A DNA stretch of 64,000 nt from Xanthomarina gelatinilytica (GCF_000348685.1 NZ_ANLA01000003.1:1-64000), one strand, 5' to 3'; counted from the stretch's first letter, positions 27,206-36,585 are shown. Program-made: numbers and translations. Notes: generated by a model not told the origin, from the letters alone.

Positions 27206-28675
27206 ATGCAAGACGATAAAAACCTTTCTGAAATTGAAATTGAGGATCAAACCATAATTGAAAACAAGGAACTTAGCATCTGGGAAGCTTTAATTCCAGT
27301 GGTTCTATTAATGATGATGTTGGCTTACAACATATTTTATGCAGATGGGGAATCCATGGGAGAATATTCCAATCAATTTATATTATTAATTGGTGGTGGC
27401 ATAGCTGCTCTGGTTGGGTTTTTTAATAAAGTCCGCTTTGGTTTAATGCTTAAAGAAGTTTGGGAAAACCTAAAAAGTGTTTTTGTGCCCATCATGATTT
27501 TGTTTTTGGTTGGTGCTTTGGCTGGAACCTGGTTGGTAAGTGGAGTAATACCTGCAATGGTTTATTATGGTTTACAAGTATTAAGTCCTACCATTTTTTT
27601 ACCAGCCTCAATAATTATTTGTGCAGTTATTTCCATTGCTACTGGTAGTTCCTGGACCACTTCAGCAACTGTTGGTATTGCACTGGTTGGCATTGGGTCT
27701 GCTTTGGGCATTTCTACAGGAATGATAGCTGGAGCTGTAATTTCTGGAGCATATTTTGGAGATAAAATGTCTCCCTTAAGCGACACCACCAATTTGGCTC
27801 CTGCCATGGCCGGAACAGATTTGTTTACCCATATTCGCTATATGACCTTTACCACTGTACCTACCTTAATAGTGACCCTAATTGCTTTTAGTATCATGAG
27901 CATGACGATTGAAACCACTGGAAATGCCGATTTAAGCAGCTTACTGGGCAGTATTGACAAAACATTCAATATCACTCCCATGTTATTTATGGTGCCTTTG
28001 GCTGTAATTGTTCTCATATTATTAAAAACAAAACCTCTAATTGCGCTTGGGATTGGTGTATTATTGGCTGCCTTGTTTGCATTTATTTATCAACCAAATA
28101 TTTTGGATCAATTAACATCTTCTAAATTTGGCTCCATTATCAATGCCATCTTTACAGATACACAAATCACAACCGATAATGAAAAATTAAACGATTTATT
28201 TTCTGCTGGTGGCATGAAAGGCATGCTTTGGACCATCTTTTTAATTTGTTGTGCCATGGTTTTTGGTGGCATTATGGATGCCATTGGTTCACTTTCTAGA
28301 ATCACCAAAGCGTTACTTTCTGTAGCCACAACGGTTTTTGGGCTTTTTGCCAGTACGGTTATCAGCTGTTTGGGTTTAAATGCCATTGCTTCCGATCAAT
28401 ACTTGGCGATAGTGATTCCTGGTAAAATGTTTAAAAAAGCTTATCATGATAAAGGATTGGCTCCAGAAAACCTAAGTAGAACCCTTGAAGATTCAGGAAC
28501 GGTCACCTCTGTTTTGATTCCTTGGAACACCTGTGGAGCCTACCAATCAGGAGTATTGGGTGTAGGTGTTGGAGAATACTTCATGTATGCCATTTTTAAC
28601 TGGCTGAGTCCGTTCACTACCTTACTTTTTGCTGCTTTTCAAATTAAAATCAGACAACTTTCAACTGACAAATAG
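27206..28675 (+). CDS. nhaC: NhaC-family Na+/H+ antiporter
   Basis: The 489-residue polytopic protein has about 11-12 hydrophobic segments and the family motifs GSSWTTSATVGIALVGIG (in parts GSSWTTSATVG and IALVGIG), GAYFGDKMSPLSDTTNLAPA and the C-terminal PWNTCGAYQSGVLGV. It exchanges Na+ (or malate/lactate in the MleN-like branch) for protons at the inner membrane, in keeping with a marine salt-stressed lifestyle. It is monocistronic. The ATG at 27206 follows an AT-rich leader. No lesion is seen. Confidence 0.92.
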   Translation: MQDDKNLSEIEIEDQTIIENKELSIWEALIPVVLLMMMLAYNIFYADGESMGEYSNQFILLIGGGIAALVGFFNKVRFGLMLKEVWENLKSVFVPIMILFLVGALAGTWLVSGVIPAMVYYGLQVLSPTIFLPASIIICAVISIATGSSWTTSATVGIALVGIGSALGISTGMIAGAVISGAYFGDKMSPLSDTTNLAPAMAGTDLFTHIRYMTFTTVPTLIVTLIAFSIMSMTIETTGNADLSSLLGSIDKTFNITPMLFMVPLAVIVLILLKTKPLIALGIGVLLAALFAFIYQPNILDQLTSSKFGSIINAIFTDTQITTDNEKLNDLFSAGGMKGMLWTIFLICCAMVFGGIMDAIGSLSRITKALLSVATTVFGLFASTVISCLGLNAIASDQYLAIVIPGKMFKKAYHDKGLAPENLSRTLEDSGTVTSVLIPWNTCGAYQSGVLGVGVGEYFMYAIFNWLSPFTTLLFAAFQIKIRQLSTDK

Positions 28676-28770
28676 TAATTTCCTATTAATTTGCAAGTTC
28701 ATAATAGACAATACCTATGCTTCGATAAGAAAATAAGATTTTATTCAGCTTAAAAAACGCCTTGGTGTCT

Positions 28771-28778
28771 TATATTTG
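28771..28778 (+). promoter_or_regulatory. -7 box of the peroxiredoxin operon
   Basis: TATATTTG fits TAnnTTTG and lies 38 nt before the peroxiredoxin ATG. No good -33 TTTG lies at the usual 19-21 nt spacing. Confidence 0.5.
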
Positions 28779-28816
28779 CAATAGAGAAATTTATTAACAA
28801 TTAAAATATAAAACAT

Positions 28817-29455
28817 ATGGCATTTGTAGGAAAAAAATTCCCAAATTTGAATGTAGACGCAATGAACGACATGGGCGACACCTTTAAAGTAAACGTTCTT
28901 GAAGAAGCAGTAAACAACAAGAAAAAAGTAGTTTTATTTTGGTATCCAAAAGACTTCACATTTGTATGTCCAACCGAGTTACATGCATTCCAAGAAGCTA
29001 TGGAAGAATTCAAAAAACGTAACACCATAGTTATTGGCGCATCTTGTGATACTCCAGAAGTACATTTTGCTTGGCTGAACACCCCTAAGGACAATGGAGG
29101 TATTGAAGGCGTTACCTATCCAATATTGGCAGACTCTAACCGCAACTTATCTTCCATCTTAGGTATCTTAGACATCACTAATGAAAAATACGATGAAGAA
29201 ACTGGCATTGTAACCGTAGAAGGTGACAACGTAACTTACAGAGCTACTTATTTAATAGATGAAGAAGGAACAGTGTTCCACGAAGGCATCAATCACATGC
29301 CTTTAGGAAGAAACGTTAAAGAATATTTACGTTTAATTGATGCCTATACGCACGTACAGGAAAAAGGCGAAGTATGTCCGGCAAACTGGGAAGAAGGCAA
29401 AGATGCCATGCAGCCAAACGCTAAAGGGACTGCTGCTTACTTAGCAACTCACTAA
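28817..29455 (+). CDS. 2-Cys peroxiredoxin (AhpC/TSA family)
   Basis: This 212-residue thiol peroxidase reduces H2O2 and organic peroxides. Peroxidatic Cys51 is in DFTFVCPTEL. The resolving Cys, about 187, is in GEVCPANWEEG near the C-terminus, as in typical 2-Cys enzymes. No signal peptide is present, so it is cytosolic. It is followed closely by a thioredoxin and an 85-residue protein on the same strand, suggesting that the thioredoxin is its reductant. A long hairpin at 29470-29509 separates it from the thioredoxin and may lower downstream expression. Confidence 0.95.
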   Translation: MAFVGKKFPNLNVDAMNDMGDTFKVNVLEEAVNNKKKVVLFWYPKDFTFVCPTELHAFQEAMEEFKKRNTIVIGASCDTPEVHFAWLNTPKDNGGIEGVTYPILADSNRNLSSILGILDITNEKYDEETGIVTVEGDNVTYRATYLIDEEGTVFHEGINHMPLGRNVKEYLRLIDAYTHVQEKGEVCPANWEEGKDAMQPNAKGTAAYLATH

Positions 29456-29469
29456 AAAAACTCCAAAAT

Positions 29470-29509
29470 CCAAATTCCAAAACAGGATTTATTGGGTTTT
29501 GGAATTTGG
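29470..29509 (+). terminator. Long hairpin between peroxiredoxin and thioredoxin genes
   Basis: CCAAATTCCAAAAC pairs perfectly with GTTTTGGAATTTGG (14 bp, 12-nt loop). There is no strong T-run, so it may be an attenuator, RNA-stability or processing element rather than a full terminator. Confidence 0.5.
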
Positions 29510-29538
29510 AATTTGAATTTTTGAAAATTATAAAAGAT

Positions 29539-29847
29539 ATGGTACAAGAATTAGATCAAGACAATTTACAGGACATCATTAACAATAACGATACGGTTGT
29601 GGTACAGTATTCGGCAACTTGGTGTGGTAATTGTAGAATCATGAAGCCTAAATTCAAAAAATTGGCTTCAGAAAACGATGGTAAAGTATTTGTAATTGCA
29701 GATGCTGAAAAATTTCCGGAATCCAGAAAACTGGCAAAAGTTGATAACTTACCAACTTTTGCAACGTTTAAGAAAGGGGATTTTATCAATCAGGTGCAAA
29801 CAAACAAGTTTGAGGTATTAAAAGAATTGGTTGATAACGTAAATTAA
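29539..29847 (+). CDS. Thioredoxin-family protein
   Basis: The 102-residue protein consists of a single thioredoxin domain with the active site WCGNC (SATWCGNCRIMKP) and the cis-proline loop DNLPTFATF. The frame can be extended to a TTG at 29506, but that lies inside the hairpin stem and adds no conserved residues, so I use ATG 29539. CGNC instead of the classical CGPC suggests a redox potential differing from housekeeping thioredoxin. It is probably the dedicated electron donor of the preceding peroxiredoxin (inference from adjacency). Confidence 0.9.
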   Translation: MVQELDQDNLQDIINNNDTVVVQYSATWCGNCRIMKPKFKKLASENDGKVFVIADAEKFPESRKLAKVDNLPTFATFKKGDFINQVQTNKFEVLKELVDNVN

Positions 29848-29852
29848 ACATT

Positions 29853-30110
29853 ATGAAATTACCAATTATCAAACATCTCACTCAGTTCATTGAAGAAAAC
29901 GATGAAGATTTTGTTATAGAAACCATTGAAACCCTAGAAGCCCTTACAGAAGTTCCTTCGCTTAAAGACGAAGAGCTTGATGTGATTGGGGAATTGATTT
30001 CCAATATGTATGGCGCTTTGGAGGTTCAAAAAATGGTGAAAGATGGTACCCCAAAAAAAGAAGCCCTAAACAGCTTTATGAAACGCGTTCTTGGTTCCAT
30101 TGATTCTTAG
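29853..30110 (+). CDS. Conserved small acidic helical protein in peroxiredoxin operon
   Basis: The 85-residue protein is cytosolic and rich in Glu, Leu and Ile (FIEENDEDFVIETIETLEAL; DELDVIGELISNMYGALEV in similar spacing), and looks all-helical. It starts 5 nt after the thioredoxin stop. I recall similar small proteins beside peroxiredoxin/thioredoxin genes in other flavobacteria but cannot name the family with certainty. A role with these redox proteins is inference from position only. A strong terminator follows at 30131-30167. Confidence 0.75.
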   Translation: MKLPIIKHLTQFIEENDEDFVIETIETLEALTEVPSLKDEELDVIGELISNMYGALEVQKMVKDGTPKKEALNSFMKRVLGSIDS

Positions 30111-30130
30111 AACATCATTAGCATACATAC

Positions 30131-30167
30131 AAAAAGCCTCTACATTTTAAAATGTAGAGGCTTTTTT
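30131..30167 (+). terminator. Intrinsic terminator after the peroxiredoxin operon
   Basis: AAAAAGCCTCTACATTTT and AAAATGTAGAGGCTTTTTT form a near-perfect 18-bp palindrome ending in a T-run, 20 nt after the stop. The A-run on the other side could also serve the convergent gene at 30186. Confidence 0.9.
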
Positions 30168-30185
30168 ATGGAAATATATAAACTC

Positions 30186-30440
30186 TTATTTATTGTCGTC
30201 ATCTATTTCCTCTTCTTTGACAGCCTTGGATTCAACGGCTTGCTCTTCCCTAGCTTTTAATTCGGTTTTTTCTTTTTTTACCTCAGAGTCTGTCTTAAGT
30301 TGCGCCTGTTCCTGTACTTGGGTTGTTTCTTCGGTTTTGGTTTCAGTGTTATTATCTGCTGTTTGTGCAGATGTTAATTGAGAAAAACCTAAAAAACAGG
30401 TTAATGCCATGGCTCCAAATAATTTCTTTGATACTTTCAT
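30186..30440 (-). CDS. Small exported Glu/Lys-rich protein
   Basis: The 84-residue product has a signal peptide (MKVSKKLFGAMALTCFLG, cleavage probably after SAQ at about 26). The mature part is almost entirely charged residues plus Gln and Thr (repeated EE, KT, KE), predicted disordered or helical. There are no Cys residues after cleavage. Function unknown; low-complexity periplasmic proteins of this kind occur in flavobacteria. It is flanked by terminator-like sequence and is monocistronic. Confidence 0.7.
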   Translation of the reverse strand: MKVSKKLFGAMALTCFLGFSQLTSAQTADNNTETKTEETTQVQEQAQLKTDSEVKKEKTELKAREEQAVESKAVKEEEIDDDNK

Positions 30441-30682
30441 AATAATAGGTTTATTTATGTTTATAGATTTGTTTCCTTATGTACGCAAGACTTGGAACGT
30501 ATGGATGTTACAGATTCCGCTTTAACATAAATCTAACATACCCTTAACAACTGTCATCAACAAAACTTACTGAACTTAAACCATTTGAGGGATTATTTCT
30601 TAAAATAAAAAAATGGGAAACAACATTGTGGTGAAACTCTTATTTTATTAGTATTTTTATATAAACAAAAAACAAAAAAATT

Positions 30683-31189
30683 ATGGCAACAGTAACCTTA
30701 CATGGAGATAACGTACAAACGTCTGGAACACTTCCTAAAGTTGGAAGCAAAGCTCCAGATTTTAAACTCACCACAACCGATTTAAGCAGTAAAACCCTAA
30801 ACGATTTTGCTGGAAACAAAGTGGTCTTGAACATCTTCCCAAGTGTGGACACAGGCACATGTGCCCAATCGGTTAGACAATTTAATCAAGAAGCATCAGA
30901 GCTGGATAATACCAAAGTGCTTTGTGTTTCTAGAGACCTTCCTTTTGCCTTAAAAAGATTTTGTGGTGCCGAAGGCTTGGACCATGTTATATCTCTTTCC
31001 GATTATAAAGATGGAAGCTTTGGAAAAGCCTATGGCCTAAATTTTGTAAATGGTCCATTGGAAACTCTCCATTCCAGATGTGTTGTGGTTTTAGATGAAA
31101 ATGGAACCGTAAAATATACGGAACAAGTTCCTGAAATTGCAGATGAACCTAATTATAAAGCTGCACTTGAGGCTTTAATGGATGACTAA
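30683..31189 (+). CDS. tpx: Thiol peroxidase Tpx
   Basis: The 168-residue atypical 2-Cys peroxiredoxin has the Tpx hallmarks. The start is MATVTLHGDNVQTSGTLP, the peroxidatic Cys60 is in SVDTGTCAQSVRQFN and the resolving Cys94 in LKRFCGAEG, with RAVVVLDENG-like strand CVVVLDENG near the C-terminus. It reduces lipid hydroperoxides with thioredoxin. It overlaps the diacylglycerol kinase start by 8 nt. It is the second peroxidase within 2 kb, so the stretch forms an oxidative-defence neighbourhood. Confidence 0.95.
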   Translation: MATVTLHGDNVQTSGTLPKVGSKAPDFKLTTTDLSSKTLNDFAGNKVVLNIFPSVDTGTCAQSVRQFNQEASELDNTKVLCVSRDLPFALKRFCGAEGLDHVISLSDYKDGSFGKAYGLNFVNGPLETLHSRCVVVLDENGTVKYTEQVPEIADEPNYKAALEALMDD

Positions 31190-31550
31190 AAAAGAGTCCT
31201 TTTTTGTTAACAGGTTAAAAAGCGTGGCCTTTGCTTTTAATGGCGCTTGGCTTTTATTAAAAACAGAACCCAGTATCAAAATACAGGTGTTTATTGGGAT
31301 AACCATGACATTGATAGGCTTTCTGGTAGGTCTTAGCACAACCGAATGGATCTTGCAAACCTTGACCATTGGTATTATAATTGCACTGGAAGGCTTAAAC
31401 ACTGCCATAGAAGAAATGGCAGATTTTATACATCCAGAATACCATCCAAAAATTGGACTCATTAAAGACCTGGCTGCTGGAGCTGTTTTTATATTTGCTT
31501 TGGTAGCGTTAATAGTTGGTGGCATCATTTATTTTCCTAAGATTTTTTAA
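31182..31550 (+). CDS. dgkA: Diacylglycerol kinase family membrane protein
   Basis: The 122-residue integral membrane protein has three hydrophobic segments and the family motif LEGLNTAIEEMADF (about residues 67-80), in which the two glutamates coordinate Mg-ATP. An N-terminal amphipathic RLKSVAFAFNGAW helix precedes them. In Gram-positive bacteria and Bacteroidota these are often undecaprenol or diacylglycerol kinases. The ATG overlaps the tpx stop by 8 nt, indicating translational coupling. Confidence 0.9.
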   Translation: MTKKESFFVNRLKSVAFAFNGAWLLLKTEPSIKIQVFIGITMTLIGFLVGLSTTEWILQTLTIGIIIALEGLNTAIEEMADFIHPEYHPKIGLIKDLAAGAVFIFALVALIVGGIIYFPKIF

Positions 31551-31585
31551 ATACTTTTACCATTAGGATAAACGTTAGTAATTTG

Positions 31586-31593
31586 TATTTTTG
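31586..31593 (+). promoter_or_regulatory. Candidate -7 box upstream of ftsK
   Basis: TATTTTTG matches TAnnTTTG, 65 nt before the ftsK ATG. The -33 element is not obvious. Confidence 0.35.
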
Positions 31594-31658
31594 CTTCATG
31601 GGGCAAACCATACAAACCAATATAGATAGAACTTATTTCTGTTTCCAGGAAAGTAAAC

Positions 31659-34031
31659 ATGGCAAAGAAGAAAACAAAAACAACAAACTCCAGTAAACCC
31701 AAATTAAAAGTCCCAAGTTTTAAGTTGACAAATCAACAAAAACTGGTATTGGGTAGCTTTTTGGTCTTATTGGGACTCTTGCTTTTTATAGCCTTTGTAT
31801 CTTTCCTTTTTACAGGAAAAGCAGATCAAAGTACGCTTACCGAATTTACCTCAAGGGATGTAAAGCCACAAAATTGGCTCAATAAAACAGGAGCCTGGCT
31901 GAGCGATTTTTTTATACAACGTGGCTTTGGTATTGCTTCCTTTATTTTTGCTGGACTTATTTTCCTTTCTGGTGTATTTGTATTAACCAATTCCAGCACA
32001 AAAAAATTGCAAAAACATTGGTTTTGGGGCACGCTTATCGTTATTTGGCTAGCTATCTTTTTTGGTTTTTTTACCGAAAAATTGGATATTCTTGGTGGTA
32101 CCATAGGATTTGAAATGAACCTGTTTTTACAAGATTACTTAGGAAAAATAGGCACCTCTCTCCTACTTGTTTTCTTTTTAATTACCTACTTGGCCATTCG
32201 TTTTAAAGTGACAGCCGACACCTTTAAAAACCTATTCCAGAGAGCTTCAAAAGATATTAAAAATGAATTTAACACAGTTACAGATGATGTTACAGTTCCT
32301 ATAGATAACGATTTAACTGCTGAAGCTGAAGATATCAAATCGGCATTCGAATTGGATATTGAAAAACCTACTGATGAGCAGGAAGAACTTGCTCAAGAAA
32401 CAAAACCCAAACCAAAACCCGAACCTGAAAAAGAAGAGGCAGAAATGACGATTGAGGTTGAAAAAGTAGCTGAAGAACTTTCAGAAACCGACAACCTTTC
32501 GAATAAATTGGTTGAAGATTTTGGTCAGTTCGACCCAACCCTGGAATTGAGCAACTACAAGTTCCCTTCATTGGATTTATTGAAAAAATACGAATCTGAA
32601 GGCATTACCATCAACCAAGAAGAACTGGAAGAAAACAAAAACCGAATTGTAGAAACCCTAAACAACTACAAAATAGGCATTGCAAGCATAAAAGCCACAA
32701 TTGGTCCAACAGTCACACTTTATGAGATAGTTCCAGATGCAGGTATCAGGATTTCGAAAATTAAAAACCTGGAAGATGATATTGCTTTGTCACTATCTGC
32801 ATTAGGCATCAGGATTATTGCTCCTATTCCAGGAAAAGGAACCATTGGTATTGAGGTTCCCAACAAAAATTCCACCATAGTCTCCATGCGTTCTGTAATT
32901 GCATCACAAAAATTTCAGAAATCAGATATGCAATTGCCAATTGCTTTAGGCAAAACCATTAGCAACGAAACCTTTGTGGTGGATTTGGCAAAAATGCCTC
33001 ACTTGCTAATGGCTGGAGCCACTGGACAAGGAAAATCGGTTGGACTGAATGCCGTTTTAACCTCTTTGCTCTATAAAAAACATCCAGCAGAAGTGAAATT
33101 TGTTCTGGTAGATCCCAAAAAAGTGGAATTGACTTTGTTCAACAAAATAGAACGTCATTATCTGGCCAAACTGCCAGATAGCGAAGATGCTATTATTACA
33201 GACAACACAAAGGTTATAAATACCTTAAACTCGTTGTGCATAGAAATGGACAACCGTTACGAGATGCTTAAAAATGCCTTGTGTAGAAACATTGCAGAAT
33301 ACAATGCCAAATTTAAAGCACGTAAGTTAAACCCTAATGACGGTCACCAATTTTTACCCTATATTGTTTTGGTTGTCGATGAGTTTGCCGATTTAATCAT
33401 GACAGCGGGTAAGGAAGTGGAGACTCCCATTGCGCGTTTGGCACAACTTGCCAGAGCCATAGGAATTCATTTAATCATTGCTACCCAAAGACCTTCTGTT
33501 AACGTGATAACAGGGATCATAAAAGCCAATTTCCCAGCAAGAATAGCCTTTAGGGTAACCAGTAAAATAGATTCCAGAACAATTTTGGATGGTTCTGGTG
33601 CAGACCAACTAATAGGTCGTGGAGACATGCTCTACACACAAGGAAACGACATGATACGAATTCAATGTGCCTTTGTTGACACTCCTGAAGTAGAAGAAAT
33701 AACCGATTTTATTGGATCCCAAAAAGCCTATCCTGAAGCCTATATGTTACCAGAATATGTTGGCGAGGAAAGTGGCACAAGTCTTGATGTAGATATCAAC
33801 GATAGAGATGCATTGTTTCGTGATGCTGCCGAAATTATTGTCACGGCTCAACAAGGATCTGCGTCTTTATTGCAACGTAAATTAAAGTTAGGCTACAATC
33901 GCGCTGGACGTTTAATAGACCAGTTGGAAGCTGCAGGCATTGTTGGTGGTTTTGAAGGCAGTAAAGCCAGACAGGTTCTAGTCCCAGATTTAGCAGCACT
34001 TAATCAATTATTGGAAAACGAAAGTCAATAA
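31659..34031 (+). CDS. ftsK: DNA translocase FtsK
   Basis: The 790-residue septal DNA pump clears chromosomes from the division plane. Four N-terminal membrane segments (about 28-180) are followed by an acidic, Pro/Lys/Glu-rich linker (about 200-280) and then the RecA-like motor with Walker A GATGQGKS (about residues 451-458), Walker B VLVVDEFADL and ATQRPSVNVITG. A winged-helix gamma domain at the C-terminus (SLLQRKLKLGYNRAGRLIDQLE region) reads KOPS-like DNA signals. All landmarks are intact. It is the first gene of the ftsK-lolA-lptG run. Confidence 0.96.
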   Translation: MAKKKTKTTNSSKPKLKVPSFKLTNQQKLVLGSFLVLLGLLLFIAFVSFLFTGKADQSTLTEFTSRDVKPQNWLNKTGAWLSDFFIQRGFGIASFIFAGLIFLSGVFVLTNSSTKKLQKHWFWGTLIVIWLAIFFGFFTEKLDILGGTIGFEMNLFLQDYLGKIGTSLLLVFFLITYLAIRFKVTADTFKNLFQRASKDIKNEFNTVTDDVTVPIDNDLTAEAEDIKSAFELDIEKPTDEQEELAQETKPKPKPEPEKEEAEMTIEVEKVAEELSETDNLSNKLVEDFGQFDPTLELSNYKFPSLDLLKKYESEGITINQEELEENKNRIVETLNNYKIGIASIKATIGPTVTLYEIVPDAGIRISKIKNLEDDIALSLSALGIRIIAPIPGKGTIGIEVPNKNSTIVSMRSVIASQKFQKSDMQLPIALGKTISNETFVVDLAKMPHLLMAGATGQGKSVGLNAVLTSLLYKKHPAEVKFVLVDPKKVELTLFNKIERHYLAKLPDSEDAIITDNTKVINTLNSLCIEMDNRYEMLKNALCRNIAEYNAKFKARKLNPNDGHQFLPYIVLVVDEFADLIMTAGKEVETPIARLAQLARAIGIHLIIATQRPSVNVITGIIKANFPARIAFRVTSKIDSRTILDGSGADQLIGRGDMLYTQGNDMIRIQCAFVDTPEVEEITDFIGSQKAYPEAYMLPEYVGEESGTSLDVDINDRDALFRDAAEIIVTAQQGSASLLQRKLKLGYNRAGRLIDQLEAAGIVGGFEGSKARQVLVPDLAALNQLLENESQ

Positions 34032-34055
34032 TTAAGCCAAATAAAAAATATAAAA

Positions 34056-34694
34056 ATGAAAAAAATAACATTAATTTTTACCCTCTTCATTTATACCATG
34101 TCTTTTGGACAGGACAGTAAAGCCAAAGCGCTATTGGACGAAGTGTCACAAAAGGCTAAAAGCTACGATAATATTTCAATAGATTTTAAGTATGTACTGG
34201 ACAATGCAGCCGAAAACATCAAACAGGAAACACGTGGAGATGTCGTGATGCAAGGAGACAAATACCGTTTAAACATTTTGGGTGCCACCCGTATTTATGA
34301 TGGTAAAACACTGTATAGTATTAGTCCTGACGATGAGGAAGTAACTATTTCAACAGAAAACCCAGATGATGAAAATAGCATTACACCCAGTAAAATGCTT
34401 TCGTTTTATGAGGATGGCTACACCTATAAAATGGACATTATTCAAGATGTGAAAGGAAGAAAAATACAGTATGTAAAACTCACTCCTATGGATTCCAATT
34501 CCGAAATTAAAAATGTGCTATTGGGAATAGACGCTCAAACCAAACACATCTATAACCTTATAGAGATAGGTAAAAACGGAACAAAAACCACTTTAACTGT
34601 TAATTCTTTTAAAACAAACGAACCTATATCGAAATCCTTATTTACTTTTGACAAGAACAAGTATAAAGATTACTACATTAACAAATTGGATTAA
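34056..34694 (+). CDS. lolA: Outer-membrane lipoprotein carrier protein LolA
   Basis: The 212-residue periplasmic chaperone has a signal peptide (MKKITLIFTLFIYTMSFGQ). A beta-rich LolA half-barrel follows with FKYVLDNAAENI, GDVVMQGDKYRLNI and ATRIYDGKTLYSISPDD. It carries lipoproteins from the LolCDE complex to the outer membrane. It lies 24 nt downstream of ftsK and 7 nt before an LptF/G permease, so the unit combines cell division with outer-membrane biogenesis. Confidence 0.92.
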   Translation: MKKITLIFTLFIYTMSFGQDSKAKALLDEVSQKAKSYDNISIDFKYVLDNAAENIKQETRGDVVMQGDKYRLNILGATRIYDGKTLYSISPDDEEVTISTENPDDENSITPSKMLSFYEDGYTYKMDIIQDVKGRKIQYVKLTPMDSNSEIKNVLLGIDAQTKHIYNLIEIGKNGTKTTLTVNSFKTNEPISKSLFTFDKNKYKDYYINKLD

Positions 34695-34701
34695 GTAACT
34701 T

Positions 34702-36573
34702 TTGAAGATTTTAGATAGATACATACTAACCTCATACCTTAAAACTTTTATCAGCGTGTTTGTGATTCTCATGCTGATTTTTGTTTTACAAACCATCTGG
34801 CTATATATAAAGGAATTGGCTGGAAAAGACCTGGATATGGTTGTTGTGGCTAAGTTCTTGCTTTATTTTTCCCCTAAATTAATTCCATTGGTTTTGCCTT
34901 TGACCATCTTGCTGGCATCCATCATGGTATTTGGAAGTTTTGCCGAAAACTATGAGTTTGCTGCCATGAAATCCACAGGTATTTCTTTGCAACGTGCCAT
35001 GAAAGGCTTAAGCATTTTTATCGTGGCTTTGGGAATCACTACTTTTTTCTTTTCAAACAACGTAATCCCTTGGGCAGAATATAACTCTTATAACCTTCGG
35101 AAAAATATAGCCAAATTAAAACCTGCCATGGTAATAGCCAAAGGACAGTTTAATGAAGTTGGAAACGAATATAATATTAAAGTAGCCGATAAAAGTGGCG
35201 ACAGAGGACAGTATTTAGAAGAAGTACTCATCCACAAAAAAACAGGTGGCAAAGCTGGGAACTACACAACCATTTACTCCAAAACCGGGGAGCTTATAGG
35301 TGAAGAAGATTCTGATATCCTACAACTTATTCTCTACGATGGATATTTTTATGACGACACACCTCCAAAAGACCATAAAGACAGGCTAAAAAAGCCCATG
35401 ACCAAAAGCGCCTTTAAAAAATACACCATTAATGTAGATTTATCGAACCTCAACAATGTTGATCTGGAGCAAAAAGACATTAGCGACAAATACAACATGC
35501 TTAACATAAAAGATTTAAGCTATACCATTGATACCTTAAAAATTGATAGGGACAACAATATTAAAGAATTGGCCGAAAACTTGTACAACAGGACCAATTT
35601 ACCAATAATCAACAAAGGTGTTGTTAGTAAAACAGACTCTATCTATAATGGTGAGATTCTGGAACTTTTCAGTCATAAAGACAAAGTACAACTTATAGAT
35701 TTGGCACAAAACACATTTAAAAGTACCCTTCAAATAATAGACGTTAAAGAGCAAGGCTTGAAAACCAAATCTATTTGGTTAAACAGGCATGTAATAGCTT
35801 TACACGAAAAACTAGCCTTGGGCTTTGCCTGTATTATTTTATTTTTTGTGGGAGCACCTTTAGGCGCTTTAATAAGAAAAGGAGGTATTGGACTGCCTAT
35901 GGTTATTGCCATCTTGTTGTTTTTAACCTATCATTTTATTGGCATATTTGCAAAAAACAGCGCCAAAGACGGCAGTTTGAACCCTGTGTTTGCTTCTTGG
36001 TTTTCAACCATCATCATGTTACCCTTGGGAATATATTTAACCAAAAGGGCTACGGCAGATCGTGGTTTGTTTGAATTTGACCATATTTTAGAGCCAATTA
36101 AAAAAATCCTTAAAATTAAGGATAAAGAAGATGTAAAAAACAAATCGAAATTGCCTGACGCTGTTCGGGAAGTGATAGAGGAAAATTTGGATATTTCACA
36201 GGAACCTTTAGCCCATACTGAAGATTTTGGCACCATAAGAAAAAGACATTCAGATTATAAGGAATACGCTAAATTCACTTTCATTTTCTACATTATTGGC
36301 GCCATCTTAATACCATTATACTTCATTTTAAGAAATAACAAATTGGAAGAAATTGCTGTGGTTTGCCTACAATTGGGGATTATTTCGTTTTTTGTTTGTT
36401 TCATCTATTTTATTGTGTCTTCCTTAAAATTACGATCTATATACAAATTGATAGCCTTAAAAGGTGTAACTAAAAACCCAATCCTACTCATAATGGGATT
36501 TGTTTTTTATCCGTTGACACATTTTTTAAGAAGGAACAAAATTAACGATGACCTTTCTGTTAGTTTAAAATAA
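34702..36573 (+). CDS. LptF/LptG-family lipopolysaccharide export permease
   Basis: The 623-residue inner-membrane permease belongs to the YjgP/YjgQ family of the LPS-transport ABC machine. Three N-terminal helices (about 10-125) come first, with FVILMLIFVLQTIWLY and MKSTGISLQRAM. A large periplasmic beta-jellyroll follows (about 130-340), then three C-terminal helices with GAPLGALIRKGGIGLP. The last 170 residues extend beyond the usual 360-400 residue family length and add further hydrophobic segments (about 520-590), an extension I have seen in Bacteroidota homologues. The TTG start at 34702 is supported by the conserved KILDRYILTSYLKTF N-terminus directly after it. Confidence 0.9.
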   Translation: MKILDRYILTSYLKTFISVFVILMLIFVLQTIWLYIKELAGKDLDMVVVAKFLLYFSPKLIPLVLPLTILLASIMVFGSFAENYEFAAMKSTGISLQRAMKGLSIFIVALGITTFFFSNNVIPWAEYNSYNLRKNIAKLKPAMVIAKGQFNEVGNEYNIKVADKSGDRGQYLEEVLIHKKTGGKAGNYTTIYSKTGELIGEEDSDILQLILYDGYFYDDTPPKDHKDRLKKPMTKSAFKKYTINVDLSNLNNVDLEQKDISDKYNMLNIKDLSYTIDTLKIDRDNNIKELAENLYNRTNLPIINKGVVSKTDSIYNGEILELFSHKDKVQLIDLAQNTFKSTLQIIDVKEQGLKTKSIWLNRHVIALHEKLALGFACIILFFVGAPLGALIRKGGIGLPMVIAILLFLTYHFIGIFAKNSAKDGSLNPVFASWFSTIIMLPLGIYLTKRATADRGLFEFDHILEPIKKILKIKDKEDVKNKSKLPDAVREVIEENLDISQEPLAHTEDFGTIRKRHSDYKEYAKFTFIFYIIGAILIPLYFILRNNKLEEIAVVCLQLGIISFFVCFIYFIVSSLKLRSIYKLIALKGVTKNPILLIMGFVFYPLTHFLRRNKINDDLSVSLK

Positions 36574-36577
36574 GCTA

Positions 36578-36585
36578 TATCTTTG
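36578..36585 (+). promoter_or_regulatory. Candidate internal promoter for ribBA
   Basis: TATCTTTG matches the -7 consensus TAnnTTTG and lies 23 nt before the ATG. TTTC, a near-TTTG, sits 20 nt upstream of it (36554-36557), overlapping the end of the permease gene. Confidence 0.5.
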
